Positions 1 to 7,784 of a stretch of 11,278 bases of DNA are shown in pieces. Both the position numbers and the translations under genes were made by a program. The notes under the pieces are model-generated. The model saw only the letters and a list, made by a program, of their open reading frames with translations. It was not told the DNA's origin and made no database searches. This stretch comes from an uncultured Chlamydiae bacterium (lineage in GTDB: Bacteria; Chlamydiota; Chlamydiia; Chlamydiales; SM23-39). Location of the stretch: assembly GCA_903889795.1 (NCBI GenBank), contig CAISYW010000016.1, positions 1 through 11,278 on the forward strand, read 5' to 3'. How positions within the stretch are numbered: position 1 is the first letter of the stretch; the number at the start of each line of letters is the position of its first letter.

Positions 1-9
1 ACTAAAAAA

Positions 10-1086
10 ATGACTCATTTTGATCGAAAAAATCCTTTTGTTTCCTGCATCCGGAAGCGCGTTCTTCTGAGTCAAAAAGGATCGATAAAACAAACCTACC
101 ACCTCACACTTTCCTTGCTGGAATCTTCCATTACCTATCAACCTGGCGACTGTGCCGCCATATTGCCCTCCAACGCACGAAAAGACGTCGATGCGATCAT
201 CCAACTTTTGCATTTAAATGAAGAAGAGAACATCGACAACCAATCGCTCAGAGAATTTCTCACTCAAAAAGCAAACCTCCACAAACCCCATCCGGCGTTG
301 ATCCGAAAATTCCTTGGCGAAAGCCTTCCGGACCAATCCGAGTTCATCAAGAAAAGCACACCGGCAGACCTGATTGCTCTCAAACGAAATGCCTTAATAC
401 CTTCCCAAGAGATCCCCCGTCTATTTCTCCCGTTGCTTCCTCGCTTTTATTCCATCGCTTCCTCCCCGCTGATGTTTCCCCGGGAAATGCATCTGCTGAT
501 CTCCTTAGTGCACTATCAACGCGACGGTCAAGAACACAAAGGGATCGCCTCGCGTTTTCTATGTGAAGATGCGATCGTGGGAAAAACAGAGATCCCGCTT
601 TATATCCAGCCGGCGCATCATTTTTTACTACCCGACGATCCAAATGCGGCGATCATCCTCGTCGGCGCCGGTACCGGACTGGCTCCCTATCGCGCTTTTA
701 TGCAACATCGCCTGGCAACGAACGCAAAGGGCCGCAGCTGGCTTTTTTTAGGAGAGCGAAACCGCGCAACAAATTTTTACTATCAAGATTTTTGGGAAGA
801 TCTGCAAAAACAAAACCGCCTAAGGCTCAGCCTCGCTTTTTCACGCGACAGCGAGGAAAAAATCTACGTTCAGCACCGCATGTGGGAAGAGCGCAGGGAT
901 CTCTGGTCATGGATTCGGGATGGCGCCTATTTTTACGTATGCGGCGATGCCCACCACATGGCAAAAGAGGTCGAAGCTGCTCTTCATCGCATTGCGATGA
1001 GCGAGGGAGGACTCAGTACTGAAGAAGCGCACCATTTCATCAAGAATTTGCGCACCGAAAAGCGCTATCGTATGGATGTCTATTAA
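10..1086 (+). CDS. cysJ: CysJ-like NADPH-dependent flavin reductase lacking the FMN domain
   Basis: This 358-residue protein matches the FAD/NADPH half of the sulfite reductase flavoprotein and cytochrome P450 reductase family. It would carry electrons from NADPH through FAD. Visible motifs are the FAD-binding RFYS (145-148), a GIAS segment (178-181) at the FAD pyrophosphate position, the NADP-binding GAGTGLAPYRAF (219-230), FSRD (277-280), YVCGDAHHMAKEVE (from 309) and the typical C-terminal tail ending YRMDVY. E. coli CysJ is about 600 residues; here the N-terminal flavodoxin (FMN) domain is absent. Chlamydial CysJ proteins are, as I recall, similarly short. The ATG at 10 is the first visible start, but the frame is open to the window edge, so an upstream start is possible. 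It converges on ispF with a 6-bp gap. Its true electron acceptor is unknown, because no sulfite reductase hemoprotein gene is present here. Confidence 0.88.
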   Translation: MTHFDRKNPFVSCIRKRVLLSQKGSIKQTYHLTLSLLESSITYQPGDCAAILPSNARKDVDAIIQLLHLNEEENIDNQSLREFLTQKANLHKPHPALIRKFLGESLPDQSEFIKKSTPADLIALKRNALIPSQEIPRLFLPLLPRFYSIASSPLMFPREMHLLISLVHYQRDGQEHKGIASRFLCEDAIVGKTEIPLYIQPAHHFLLPDDPNAAIILVGAGTGLAPYRAFMQHRLATNAKGRSWLFLGERNRATNFYYQDFWEDLQKQNRLRLSLAFSRDSEEKIYVQHRMWEERRDLWSWIRDGAYFYVCGDAHHMAKEVEAALHRIAMSEGGLSTEEAHHFIKNLRTEKRYRMDVY

Positions 1087-1092
1087 AATCGC

Positions 1093-1605
1093 CTACTCCG
1101 GCCATTCCACTGTGGATAAAACACAGAAGCACTGCAACCCATCACCGCAGCCAAAATCAGTCAAGCCATCTCCCGTCGTGGCAGTGATGCCCACTTGTTT
1201 TTCAGAAATCTTCATCACATGAGCTATTTTGCGGCGCATTGCGTGGATTTTCTCCTCAAATCGAGGACGTTTGCCTTCGATGCTCAATGCGGTGTGAACG
1301 ATTTTTTGTTTACCAAGTGTTTGCAGAGCGCGTTCAAGATAGACTTGCGAATCGGTAATGCCATCTTTGCGGCATAGATCAATTGCAATTCCTCCGAGAA
1401 TGGGAACGCAGCTCAAAGAGGTAATCGCATTGCATAGGGCATGAAAAACAACATCTCCATCAGAATCAGCGTCCAAACCCGGGACACCTTCGAAAATAAT
1501 GCCGCCAAGAATGCATGGCTTGGAAGAATCCGCGCTTAAAAAACGGTGGCTATCCTGGCCTATTCCCGTACGATTGAGCAAGATCCTCTCTAATTTGTTA
1601 TCCAT
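1093..1605 (-). CDS. ispF: 2-C-methyl-D-erythritol 2,4-cyclodiphosphate synthase
   Basis: IspF cyclises CDP-methylerythritol 2-phosphate, releasing CMP, in the cytosolic MEP pathway for isoprenoid precursors. The 170-residue protein carries the zinc ligands in IGQDSHRF (Asp18, His20) and in SDGDVVFHALCNAI (His55). The substrate loop ITATTGDGLTDFGCGDGL starts at 140. It is slightly longer than the E. coli enzyme (about 159) because of an N-terminal extension of about 10 residues. Two loops differ from E. coli: the His before SDGD is Asp47, and the TTEKLGF segment reads TTGDGLTDF. The ATG at 1605 has a clear ribosome binding site (GGGAAAAGG about 5 nt upstream). It lies 19 bp downstream of the membrane-protein gene on the same strand, so the two may be cotranscribed. 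Confidence 0.94.
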   Translation of the reverse strand: MDNKLERILLNRTGIGQDSHRFLSADSSKPCILGGIIFEGVPGLDADSDGDVVFHALCNAITSLSCVPILGGIAIDLCRKDGITDSQVYLERALQTLGKQKIVHTALSIEGKRPRFEEKIHAMRRKIAHVMKISEKQVGITATTGDGLTDFGCGDGLQCFCVLSTVEWPE

Positions 1606-1624
1606 CTGACCTTTTCCCGATAAT

Positions 1625-2056
1625 TTATTTATAGCGCGACAAAGCTCCCTGGATCTCCGAGATCACCTCTTCCACCCAGCCTTCATGAGAAATTTCCCGG
1701 CGAACTTCCTGGAAAATTTCTTTTTTTGCATCTTCGAGCGATTTTACTTTTTCCTTTCGATAAACAAGGATCCAAAAGAGAATCGACATTTTCAAATGCC
1801 CTCGGATCGATTTTTGAGTCTCTTTCAAAAGACGCTCAAAATCCGGCAGTTTTATTTCTTTTTTCTCATACGGTTTTGAGAAGAACAGAAAAACAAGACC
1901 TGCGCCCAGGGGAACAAAAGTAAAAAGCCACCAAACCTTCGAGTTCAATGAAGCAAATCCAATGTCTTGAATTTGGCTGAGGAGTGCGACGGCAAAACAA
2001 AAACCGCATAGCACAAAAAAAAATGCGGCAAAAAGTAGCAAAATTTGATTTCTCAT
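1625..2056 (-). CDS. Small membrane protein of unknown function
   Basis: I do not recognise the family. From the ATG at 2056 the protein has 143 residues. It shows two strong hydrophobic segments, roughly 4-25 (ILLLFAAFFFVLCG) and 40-60 (VWWLFTFVPLGAGLVFLFF). A weaker third segment lies near 90-100 (MSILFWILVY). The C-terminal 45 residues are charged and probably helical (KSLEDAKKEIFQEVRREI). This suggests an inner-membrane anchor with a soluble tail. The frame continues upstream to a TTG at 2092, giving 155 residues, but neither start has a good ribosome binding site; I prefer the ATG because a basic residue and then the hydrophobic stretch follow it directly. It precedes ispF by 19 bp on the same strand, and is divergent from murA. 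Confidence 0.65.
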   Translation of the reverse strand: MRNQILLLFAAFFFVLCGFCFAVALLSQIQDIGFASLNSKVWWLFTFVPLGAGLVFLFFSKPYEKKEIKLPDFERLLKETQKSIRGHLKMSILFWILVYRKEKVKSLEDAKKEIFQEVRREISHEGWVEEVISEIQGALSRYK

Positions 2057-2139
2057 GTTCTGAATATTTACCACAAAAATAGACTTTTGCAAGAGGCTTT
2101 TAAAATGGCGTACTAAAAACGGCGAAAATCGTTTTCAAG

Positions 2140-2156
2140 GGGAATCGAACATTCCC
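2140..2156. repeat. Short perfect palindrome in the divergent spacer
   Basis: GGGAAT (2140-2145) and ATTCCC (2151-2156) form a 6-bp inverted repeat around a 5-nt loop. It lies in the spacer of about 260 bp between the small membrane-protein gene (minus) and murA (plus). No T-run follows on either strand, so it is not a standard terminator. It could be an operator site or chance. I see no clear -35/-10 pair for murA in this spacer. Confidence 0.3.
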
Positions 2157-2310
2157 AAAAGATAAAGACGATCTTCCATGGAAACGATTCTGGATCAAAA
2201 AATTGCGTTTCTTAGCCGGATCCATTCGCTGTTTTTAGGTTTAAGCTATCCGAAAAAATGCTAGCCTGAAATACGAACATATCGACAATAAAAAATATCT
2301 GAATATGGAT

Positions 2311-2315
2311 GGGAG
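2311..2315 (+). promoter_or_regulatory. Ribosome binding site that decides the murA start
   Basis: GGGAG lies 4 nt before the ATG at 2320, whereas the ATG at 2305 has only AT-rich sequence upstream. Starting at 2320 also gives the usual MurA N-terminus, a short lead into the KIKGGKPLQGQIK strand. The 2305 start remains possible and adds five residues (MDGSR). Confidence 0.6.
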
Positions 2316-2319
2316 CAGA

Positions 2320-3726
2320 ATGGGCGATCTTCTAAAAATTAAGGGCGGCAAGCCGCTGCAGGGGCAAATTAAAGCGGGCGGCGCCAAAAACGCGATGACA
2401 AAACTACTCGTCGCTTCTCTTCTTTCCGACAAGAAGTGCACATTTTACAACGTCCCGAACATTGGCGATGTCGAAATCACCGTGAATTTATGCCGCGAGA
2501 TCGGCTCCGAAATCAATTGGGATAAAAAAAATCACACGCTCGATATTGTCACGCATGAATTAAAAACCTCCTATGTTCCCCAACGTTATTCCGGCTCCAA
2601 TCGCATTCCGATTTTGATGATCGGAGCTTTGATGGGACGGACAGATGAAGATATCATCGTTCCGACCCTCGGCGGCGACATGCTAGGCTCGCGTCCGGTC
2701 GATCTCCATATTCATGCCTTACAAAAACTGGGAGCCAAGATTGAATACCGCGACATGAAAAAAGAGGGCGCCTATCTGGCGCACGCCCACCATGGACTCA
2801 AGGGCGCTGTCCTCTCTCTGAATTATCCTTCCGTCGGCGCAACAGAGAATACGATCCTGGCCGCCGTGCGCGCAAAAGGCACAACACTGATCAAAAATGC
2901 CGCCATCGAACCGGAAATCATCGATCTAATTTTATTTTTGCAAAAACTCGGCGCGAACATCATGGTCGATGTTGATCGGACCATCTGCATCCAGCATGCA
3001 GATCAATTTCATGAAGTGGAACATACGATCATGACCGATCGCAACGAAGTGGCCTCCTACGCCATGTGCGCGCTCAGCACAAAGGGCCGCGTCTTCATCG
3101 AAGGAGCCGAACATTTACAAATGATCGCCTTTCTCAATAAGATCCGCGAGATCGGCGGAGGCTTTAAGATCAAACAAAACGGCATCGAATTTTTCTATGA
3201 TGGCAAATTAAAAGGCGGTGTCCACATTGAAACCGATGTTCATCCCGGCTTTATGACTGATTGGCAACAGCCTTTTGCCGTTCTTCTCACGCAGGCTAAT
3301 GGCACCTCCGTCATCCACGAAACCGTATATGAAAATCGCTTCGGCTACGCATCGACTCTAAAGGAAATGGGCGCCGACATCGAACTCTTTACCCAATGCC
3401 TCGGCGGAAAGAGCTGCCGCTTCGCATCGGGCGACCACCATCACAGTCTTGTCGTCAAAGGCCCCTCTACGCTGCATGGGAAAGAAATCACCATACCCGA
3501 TTTGCGTGCAGGCTTTGCTTATGTCATGGCCGCTCTGCTCGCTCCCGAAATCAGCACAATTTCCAATGTCGAATATCTCGATCGAGGCTATGAAGATCTC
3601 GTCGGCAAGCTCATCGCCCTTGGTGCGGACATCACACGGGTCTCGCAGCCTAAAAAACATATTGATAAAACTAAAAACGCCATACAAAATCTTCTAACCA
3701 TCGACAAAACACTCGCATCCGTTTAA
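2320..3726 (+). CDS. murA: UDP-N-acetylglucosamine 1-carboxyvinyltransferase with Asp at the catalytic Cys
   Basis: MurA transfers enolpyruvate from PEP to UDP-GlcNAc, the first committed step of peptidoglycan precursor synthesis in the cytosol. The 468-residue protein has the family signatures GGAKNA (Lys23), GGDMLGSRPVDLHI (118-131, with Arg125), SVGATENTI, the general acid region TDWQ (Asp314), ETVYENRF and DLRAG (Arg396), and IDRGYE-like DRGYEDL near the end. The residue equivalent to E. coli Cys115 is Asp120. This exchange is known from chlamydial and mycobacterial MurA and makes the enzyme insensitive to fosfomycin. It is about 50 residues longer than E. coli MurA, with small internal insertions and a Lys-rich tail of about 30 residues after LGADITRV. 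The stop codon is 9 bp from the GTG of epmB, in the same frame, so the two are probably cotranscribed. Confidence 0.95.
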   Translation: MGDLLKIKGGKPLQGQIKAGGAKNAMTKLLVASLLSDKKCTFYNVPNIGDVEITVNLCREIGSEINWDKKNHTLDIVTHELKTSYVPQRYSGSNRIPILMIGALMGRTDEDIIVPTLGGDMLGSRPVDLHIHALQKLGAKIEYRDMKKEGAYLAHAHHGLKGAVLSLNYPSVGATENTILAAVRAKGTTLIKNAAIEPEIIDLILFLQKLGANIMVDVDRTICIQHADQFHEVEHTIMTDRNEVASYAMCALSTKGRVFIEGAEHLQMIAFLNKIREIGGGFKIKQNGIEFFYDGKLKGGVHIETDVHPGFMTDWQQPFAVLLTQANGTSVIHETVYENRFGYASTLKEMGADIELFTQCLGGKSCRFASGDHHHSLVVKGPSTLHGKEITIPDLRAGFAYVMAALLAPEISTISNVEYLDRGYEDLVGKLIALGADITRVSQPKKHIDKTKNAIQNLLTIDKTLASV

Positions 3727-3735
3727 AATGGATGC

Positions 3736-4740
3736 GTGAGTACTTCCTCTATTTGGCACCAAATCCAGCGGCAGAATTTTACGCGCCTCGATGCTTTGGC
3801 CACTTTTCTCGAATTGAGCTCTGAGCAGCGATCCCTATTATTGGAGGATCGCTCTGATTTTCCTATGAACCTGCCCCTTCGCCTCGCTCAAAAAATCATT
3901 AAACAGACCCTCGATGATCCGATTTTGCGGCAATTCGTCCCTCAAATTCATGAACGAGAATTCCCCGCGGATTTCACTGCGGATCCCGTTGGAGATCTCT
4001 CTTCTCGACGCTGTCCCAAACTCTTACACAAATATCATGGCCGCGCGCTGCTCCTCGCCACCAGTGCCTGCGCCATGCATTGCCGCTATTGCTTTCGTCA
4101 AAATTTTCCCTATGAGTCCTCATCATCCGACTTCTCCGAAGAGCTGCACGCCATCAAATCCGACACCACCATTCAAGAAATCATTTTAAGCGGCGGCGAT
4201 CCACTCTCTTTATCCAACAATTCTCTTCAGTCGCTTCTTACCTCTCTCGCCGGCATTCCCCACCTGCGCCGATTGCGCTTTCACACACGCTTCCCCATCG
4301 GCATCCCCGAACGCATAGATGACGAGCTCATCCGGCTTCTCTCTACCCATCCCCAGCAAATTATTTTTGTCCTTCATATCAATCATCCACGTGAAATTGA
4401 TCCGGATGTTCTCCACGCATTGAATCGAATTCAACGACTGGGTATTCCCGTTTTATGCCAATCTGTACTGCTGAAAGGAGTAAACGATGACGAAGAGACA
4501 ATGCTGTCTTTGTGTGAAAAGCTAATCAATGCGGGAATTCTGCCCTATTATCTCCATCTTCTCGATCGAGTGAATGGAAGCGCCCATTTCGAAGTCTCAA
4601 AAGAGCGTGGATGCCAGCTCATTAGCTATTTACAAAATCATCTGTCAGGATATGGCGCTCCCAAGCTGGCGCAAGAAATTGCAGGTGAGCCCGGAAAAAC
4701 AATAATTTATTTACATTCGCTCGACAGTTTGCAGACCTAG
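3736..4740 (+). CDS. epmB: EF-P beta-lysylation protein EpmB (lysine 2,3-aminomutase family)
   Basis: This 334-residue radical-SAM, PLP-dependent enzyme belongs to the lysine 2,3-aminomutase family. Its length and features fit EpmB, which makes (R)-beta-lysine for elongation factor P, better than the longer catabolic KamA. It shows LLHKYHGRALLL (96-107), the iron-sulfur/SAM motif CAMHCRYC (Cys112, Cys116, Cys119), SGGDPL (152-157), PYYLHLLDRVNGSAHF (270-285) and, near the C-terminus, GEPGKT. Lys321 in that last motif aligns with the PLP-binding lysine of the family. The start is GTG at 3736: it is the only standard start between the in-frame murA stop and the conserved region, and it has no strong ribosome binding site, so translation may be coupled to murA. 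The 3' end overlaps argS by 30 bp on the opposite strand. Its partner EpmA and EF-P itself are not in this window. Confidence 0.9.
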   Translation: MSTSSIWHQIQRQNFTRLDALATFLELSSEQRSLLLEDRSDFPMNLPLRLAQKIIKQTLDDPILRQFVPQIHEREFPADFTADPVGDLSSRRCPKLLHKYHGRALLLATSACAMHCRYCFRQNFPYESSSSDFSEELHAIKSDTTIQEIILSGGDPLSLSNNSLQSLLTSLAGIPHLRRLRFHTRFPIGIPERIDDELIRLLSTHPQQIIFVLHINHPREIDPDVLHALNRIQRLGIPVLCQSVLLKGVNDDEETMLSLCEKLINAGILPYYLHLLDRVNGSAHFEVSKERGCQLISYLQNHLSGYGAPKLAQEIAGEPGKTIIYLHSLDSLQT

Positions 4741-6456
4741 GATCTCCAACCCCTGTTTGAGAATGCGCGCGGCAGCCTGGCATAACAGCAGACGGCTGGC
4801 TTCTTCGGGAGTGCCCTCAACGCGGCAATCGCGATAGAAGGCATTGAATTTATCGGCAAGCTCATAGAGGTAGTCAGTCAGACGGTTAGGCAGAAGATCC
4901 CGAGCCATGAGCTCCAAAATCTCGCCAAATCGACGAATGTGCAGACCCAAAGCAATCTCGGAAGGATGCTGCAGTAAGAGTCTACCGGAGATTTTATCCA
5001 AATCGACCTTTGTCTTGCGCTGAATGCCATTGATGCGAACATAGGCATATAAGAGAAATACCGCGGTATTTCCATCAAAGCGAAGCATCCGATCATAACT
5101 AAACACGTAATCCTTCAAACGATGGCTCGAAAGATCGGCATATTTAATTGCATCGATGCCAATCACCCGAGCAAGATGATCGATCTCCTCTTCGGGGGCA
5201 TCCGGCAGACGCTCGCGAATCACCGTGCGGGCTCGATCGACGGCTTCCGTTAACAGATCCATGAGCTTTTCAGTCTCGCCGCTGCGCGTCTTGAACTTTT
5301 TCCCATCAGGTCCCAAAACAACGCCAAATCCCACATGATCAACCTCAATTTGGGCCGGATCATACCATCCGGCGTTCTCCGCCGTTTTAAAGATCATTTG
5401 AAAATGCAGACTTTGACCGCTATCGACAACGTAAATGATCCGATCCGCTTTTTCGACAAAGAGGCGATGGCGCAATGCGGCCAAATCCGTCGTATCGTAA
5501 TTGTAGCCGCCATCTGATTTTTGAATAATCACGGGAAGAGGCTCTCCCTCGCGATTTGCAAAACCTTCCAGGAAGATACACTTCGCATTATCAGAAATCG
5601 TTACCAGGCCTTTTTTTTCAAGCTCATCGACGACGTCTTTCAAAAGAGGATTATAAAAAGACTCCCCGCGCTCAATGAGCTTAACATCGAGAAGATCATA
5701 GATCTCTTGATGCGATTTTCGAGAGATTTCGCAAATAATTTTCCAGATGCGAATGCTCTCGGAATCCCCCGATTGCAAGCGCACCACTTCAAGCTGCGAG
5801 CGATTTTTAAACTCCGGATCCTGATCAAACTGTTTTTTCGCATTTTTATACCAGCCCATCAAAGATATGAGATCTGTTTTTTCCTCTCCGCGTAAAACGG
5901 CTTTCGCATGCTCTTTCATGTAAGTGATCAGCATGCCAAATTGCGTGCCCCAATCGCCGATATGATTGAGACGAAGCACTTCGCAACCGAGAAACTCAAA
6001 CAGCCGGGACAAACACTCACCAATAATTGTCGATCGAATATGCCCCACATGGAGCTCTTTAGCCACATTCGGCGAGGAAAAATCGATAACCACCTTTAAA
6101 CATCGAGCAGGCAAAGAAGCGCCAAAATGCGAATCGGCCAAAACATGCTCGATTTCGTGAGAAAGGAATGAAGAGGAGAGAGTGATATTCAAAAACCCGG
6201 GGCCGGCAATCTCGATCTTATCGCACATGGCGCGCGTCTTTTGATCAAGAGCCTTTTCAATTTCCTGAGCCACTGCACGGGGATTTTTCTTTACAATTTT
6301 AGCCAAGCGCAAGGCGCTATTGCATTGATAATGACCAAAACCCTCTTGTTGGCATGGAGCCATTTCAGCATGGCTCTCCGCTTCCGAAAGGTCATTAAAA
6401 GCGTGGCGGATCGCTTTTGTAAAGCTCGCTTGCAAAATGTGGTGGAGCGTTTCCAT
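4711..6456 (-). CDS. argS: Arginyl-tRNA synthetase
   Basis: ArgS, a class I synthetase, charges tRNA-Arg with arginine. The 581 residues fit the bacterial family (E. coli 577). In order: an N-terminal additional domain (about 1-110) with GHYQCNSALRLAK; SPNVAKELHVGHIRSTIIG (128-146) containing the HIGH-type motif HVGH (136-139); NHIGDWGTQFGML (164-176); the substitute for KMSKS, KKFKTRSGE (386-394), as in E. coli, which also lacks a canonical KMSKS; SSHRLKDYVFSYDRML (443-458); and a C-terminal DALR-type anticodon domain ending LGLQTVERM. The ATG at 6456 has a strong AGGAG 4 nt upstream. The gene lies 21 bp downstream of the leucine-dehydrogenase gene on the same strand. It converges on epmB with a 30-bp overlap. 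Confidence 0.97.
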   Translation of the reverse strand: METLHHILQASFTKAIRHAFNDLSEAESHAEMAPCQQEGFGHYQCNSALRLAKIVKKNPRAVAQEIEKALDQKTRAMCDKIEIAGPGFLNITLSSSFLSHEIEHVLADSHFGASLPARCLKVVIDFSSPNVAKELHVGHIRSTIIGECLSRLFEFLGCEVLRLNHIGDWGTQFGMLITYMKEHAKAVLRGEEKTDLISLMGWYKNAKKQFDQDPEFKNRSQLEVVRLQSGDSESIRIWKIICEISRKSHQEIYDLLDVKLIERGESFYNPLLKDVVDELEKKGLVTISDNAKCIFLEGFANREGEPLPVIIQKSDGGYNYDTTDLAALRHRLFVEKADRIIYVVDSGQSLHFQMIFKTAENAGWYDPAQIEVDHVGFGVVLGPDGKKFKTRSGETEKLMDLLTEAVDRARTVIRERLPDAPEEEIDHLARVIGIDAIKYADLSSHRLKDYVFSYDRMLRFDGNTAVFLLYAYVRINGIQRKTKVDLDKISGRLLLQHPSEIALGLHIRRFGEILELMARDLLPNRLTDYLYELADKFNAFYRDCRVEGTPEEASRLLLCQAAARILKQGLEILGLQTVERM

Positions 6457-6477
6457 ACTTCTCCTGATCGTCGAAAT

Positions 6478-7653
6478 TTATTCGATGATAGAATGAAACG
6501 TCGGAGAGATCAACCTTTTACCAATGCCATATTTGATCCTGTAGTCGCCCAGAGCAATCGCAGCCGCGTGAGTCGAGTCATTATTCTTCTCAGCGATATC
6601 ATAGATTGCCGATAAGCAGTCATAGATTCGGTGCGTCTTGTTGCGAGAAAAAGTTGGATTATACCCCATCTCTTCCAGTTCCGCAGAAACATTCAACAAC
6701 CCGCCTCCATTGATTACGAAATCAGGAGCATACAAAATACCGCGCTCTTTGAGAGCGACGCCATGGGAGTCGCGCAGCAATTGATTATTCGCGGCTCCGG
6801 CAATCGCCTTGCAGCGAAATTGAGGAATCGTCTGATCATTAATAACGCCGCCAAACGCGCAAGGTGAGAGAATATCGCACTCGACAGACAAAATCTGATC
6901 GGGAGAAACGATTTTCGCATCCGTGCGTTTTGCAATTTTTTGCACTTTCGCTTCATCGATATCGGCGATAATGAGGCGAGCTCCCGCCCAAAAGAGATAA
7001 TCGACGAGGTAAGCGCCAACACATCCCAATCCCTGCAGCGCGACAGTACGGCCTTCCAGAGAGTCGCTGCCAAATAATTTTTTCGCCGCCGATTGAATGC
7101 CGCGGAACACTCCCCAGGCTGTAAATGGACCGGGATCCCCGCTGCTTTTCGCCTGCGACAGACCAACGACATATTTTGTCGCGCGGCGGATGTTCTTGCA
7201 ATCCTCCATAGTCGAGCCAACGTCTTCAGCGGCGATATAGTTGCCGCCCAGCCTTTCAATCGCATTGCCCATTGCAAACATCATCTCGGGAGTCTTTTGA
7301 GTCTTGGGATCGGCAATGATCACGCTTTTGCCGCCGCCGAAGCCGACTTCGGCAATAGCCGATTTGTAGGTCATTCCTTTGGACAGTCTGAGAACATCTT
7401 CCAATGCATCATTAAATGAAGCATAGGGACGAATGCGGACTCCGCCCAACGCTGGGCCTAGCGTGGTATCATGAATCGCAATGATCGCCGTGAGCTGCGC
7501 TTTTTTATCGGTAACCTTTACAACTTGCTCGTATCCTTTGATGGATAGCTGTTCAAGCTGAAGCGTGGATGCTTTCCGGCCTTCTTCAGCCAGAGCAGCC
7601 AAACGTTGCTTAGAATCTTGAGTTATTTCTTTTTCTAAGAGTTGGGGATTCAT
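6478..7653 (-). CDS. ldh: Leucine dehydrogenase family protein (Glu/Leu/Phe/Val dehydrogenase)
   Basis: The enzyme family deaminates branched-chain or aromatic amino acids to 2-oxo acids with NAD+. The 391-residue protein has IAIHDTTLGPALGG (57-70), a signature of leucine dehydrogenases, the catalytic stretch MTYKSAIAEVGFGGGKSVI (94-112; Lys97 and Lys109), AAEDVGS (141-147, with Asp144) and the Rossmann motif GLGCVG (208-213). FVINGGGLLNVSAEL (312-326) follows. Leucine, valine or phenylalanine as substrate cannot be decided by eye. The N-terminus has about 30 residues more than typical Bacillus leucine dehydrogenase. I chose the ATG at 7653: a GAGG lies about 11 nt upstream, and the GTG at 7695, which would add 14 residues, falls inside a good promoter candidate. 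It probably heads a two-gene transcript with argS. Confidence 0.9.
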   Translation of the reverse strand: MNPQLLEKEITQDSKQRLAALAEEGRKASTLQLEQLSIKGYEQVVKVTDKKAQLTAIIAIHDTTLGPALGGVRIRPYASFNDALEDVLRLSKGMTYKSAIAEVGFGGGKSVIIADPKTQKTPEMMFAMGNAIERLGGNYIAAEDVGSTMEDCKNIRRATKYVVGLSQAKSSGDPGPFTAWGVFRGIQSAAKKLFGSDSLEGRTVALQGLGCVGAYLVDYLFWAGARLIIADIDEAKVQKIAKRTDAKIVSPDQILSVECDILSPCAFGGVINDQTIPQFRCKAIAGAANNQLLRDSHGVALKERGILYAPDFVINGGGLLNVSAELEEMGYNPTFSRNKTHRIYDCLSAIYDIAEKNNDSTHAAAIALGDYRIKYGIGKRLISPTFHSIIE

Positions 7654-7685
7654 CAGGCAAATTACCTCTTTAAATTTGTGGCAAA

Positions 7686-7714
7686 ACAATAACACGAAAG
7701 CAACAACAAATCAA
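7686..7714 (-). promoter_or_regulatory. Extended -10 promoter candidate for ldh-argS
   Basis: On the minus strand a TTGATT -35 (7709-7714) is followed after 17 bp by TATTGT (7686-7691), preceded by TG one base upstream as in an extended -10. The predicted transcript would start near 7679, about 26 nt before the ldh ATG at 7653. The two hexamers each match consensus at 4 of 6 positions. Confidence 0.5.
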
Positions 7715-7784
7715 CTAATCAGATCCTGATAAAAAATTTTCATGATAAATTGAAGAGCTGTACTGCTATGTACGCTTAGATAGA

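Noticed and set aside
2139..2160. tRNA T-arm-like sequence (GTTCGATTCCC on the minus strand)
   Set aside because: The 5-bp stem puts TGTTCGA in the loop, out of register with a real T-loop, and no acceptor, D or anticodon arms surround it.
5335..6160. Open frames on the plus strand inside argS
   Set aside because: They are antisense to a well-conserved gene and show no protein family features.
7653..7695. Upstream GTG start for the leucine-dehydrogenase gene
   Set aside because: It lies inside the extended -10 promoter candidate and adds residues not seen in the family; the ATG at 7653 has a ribosome binding site.
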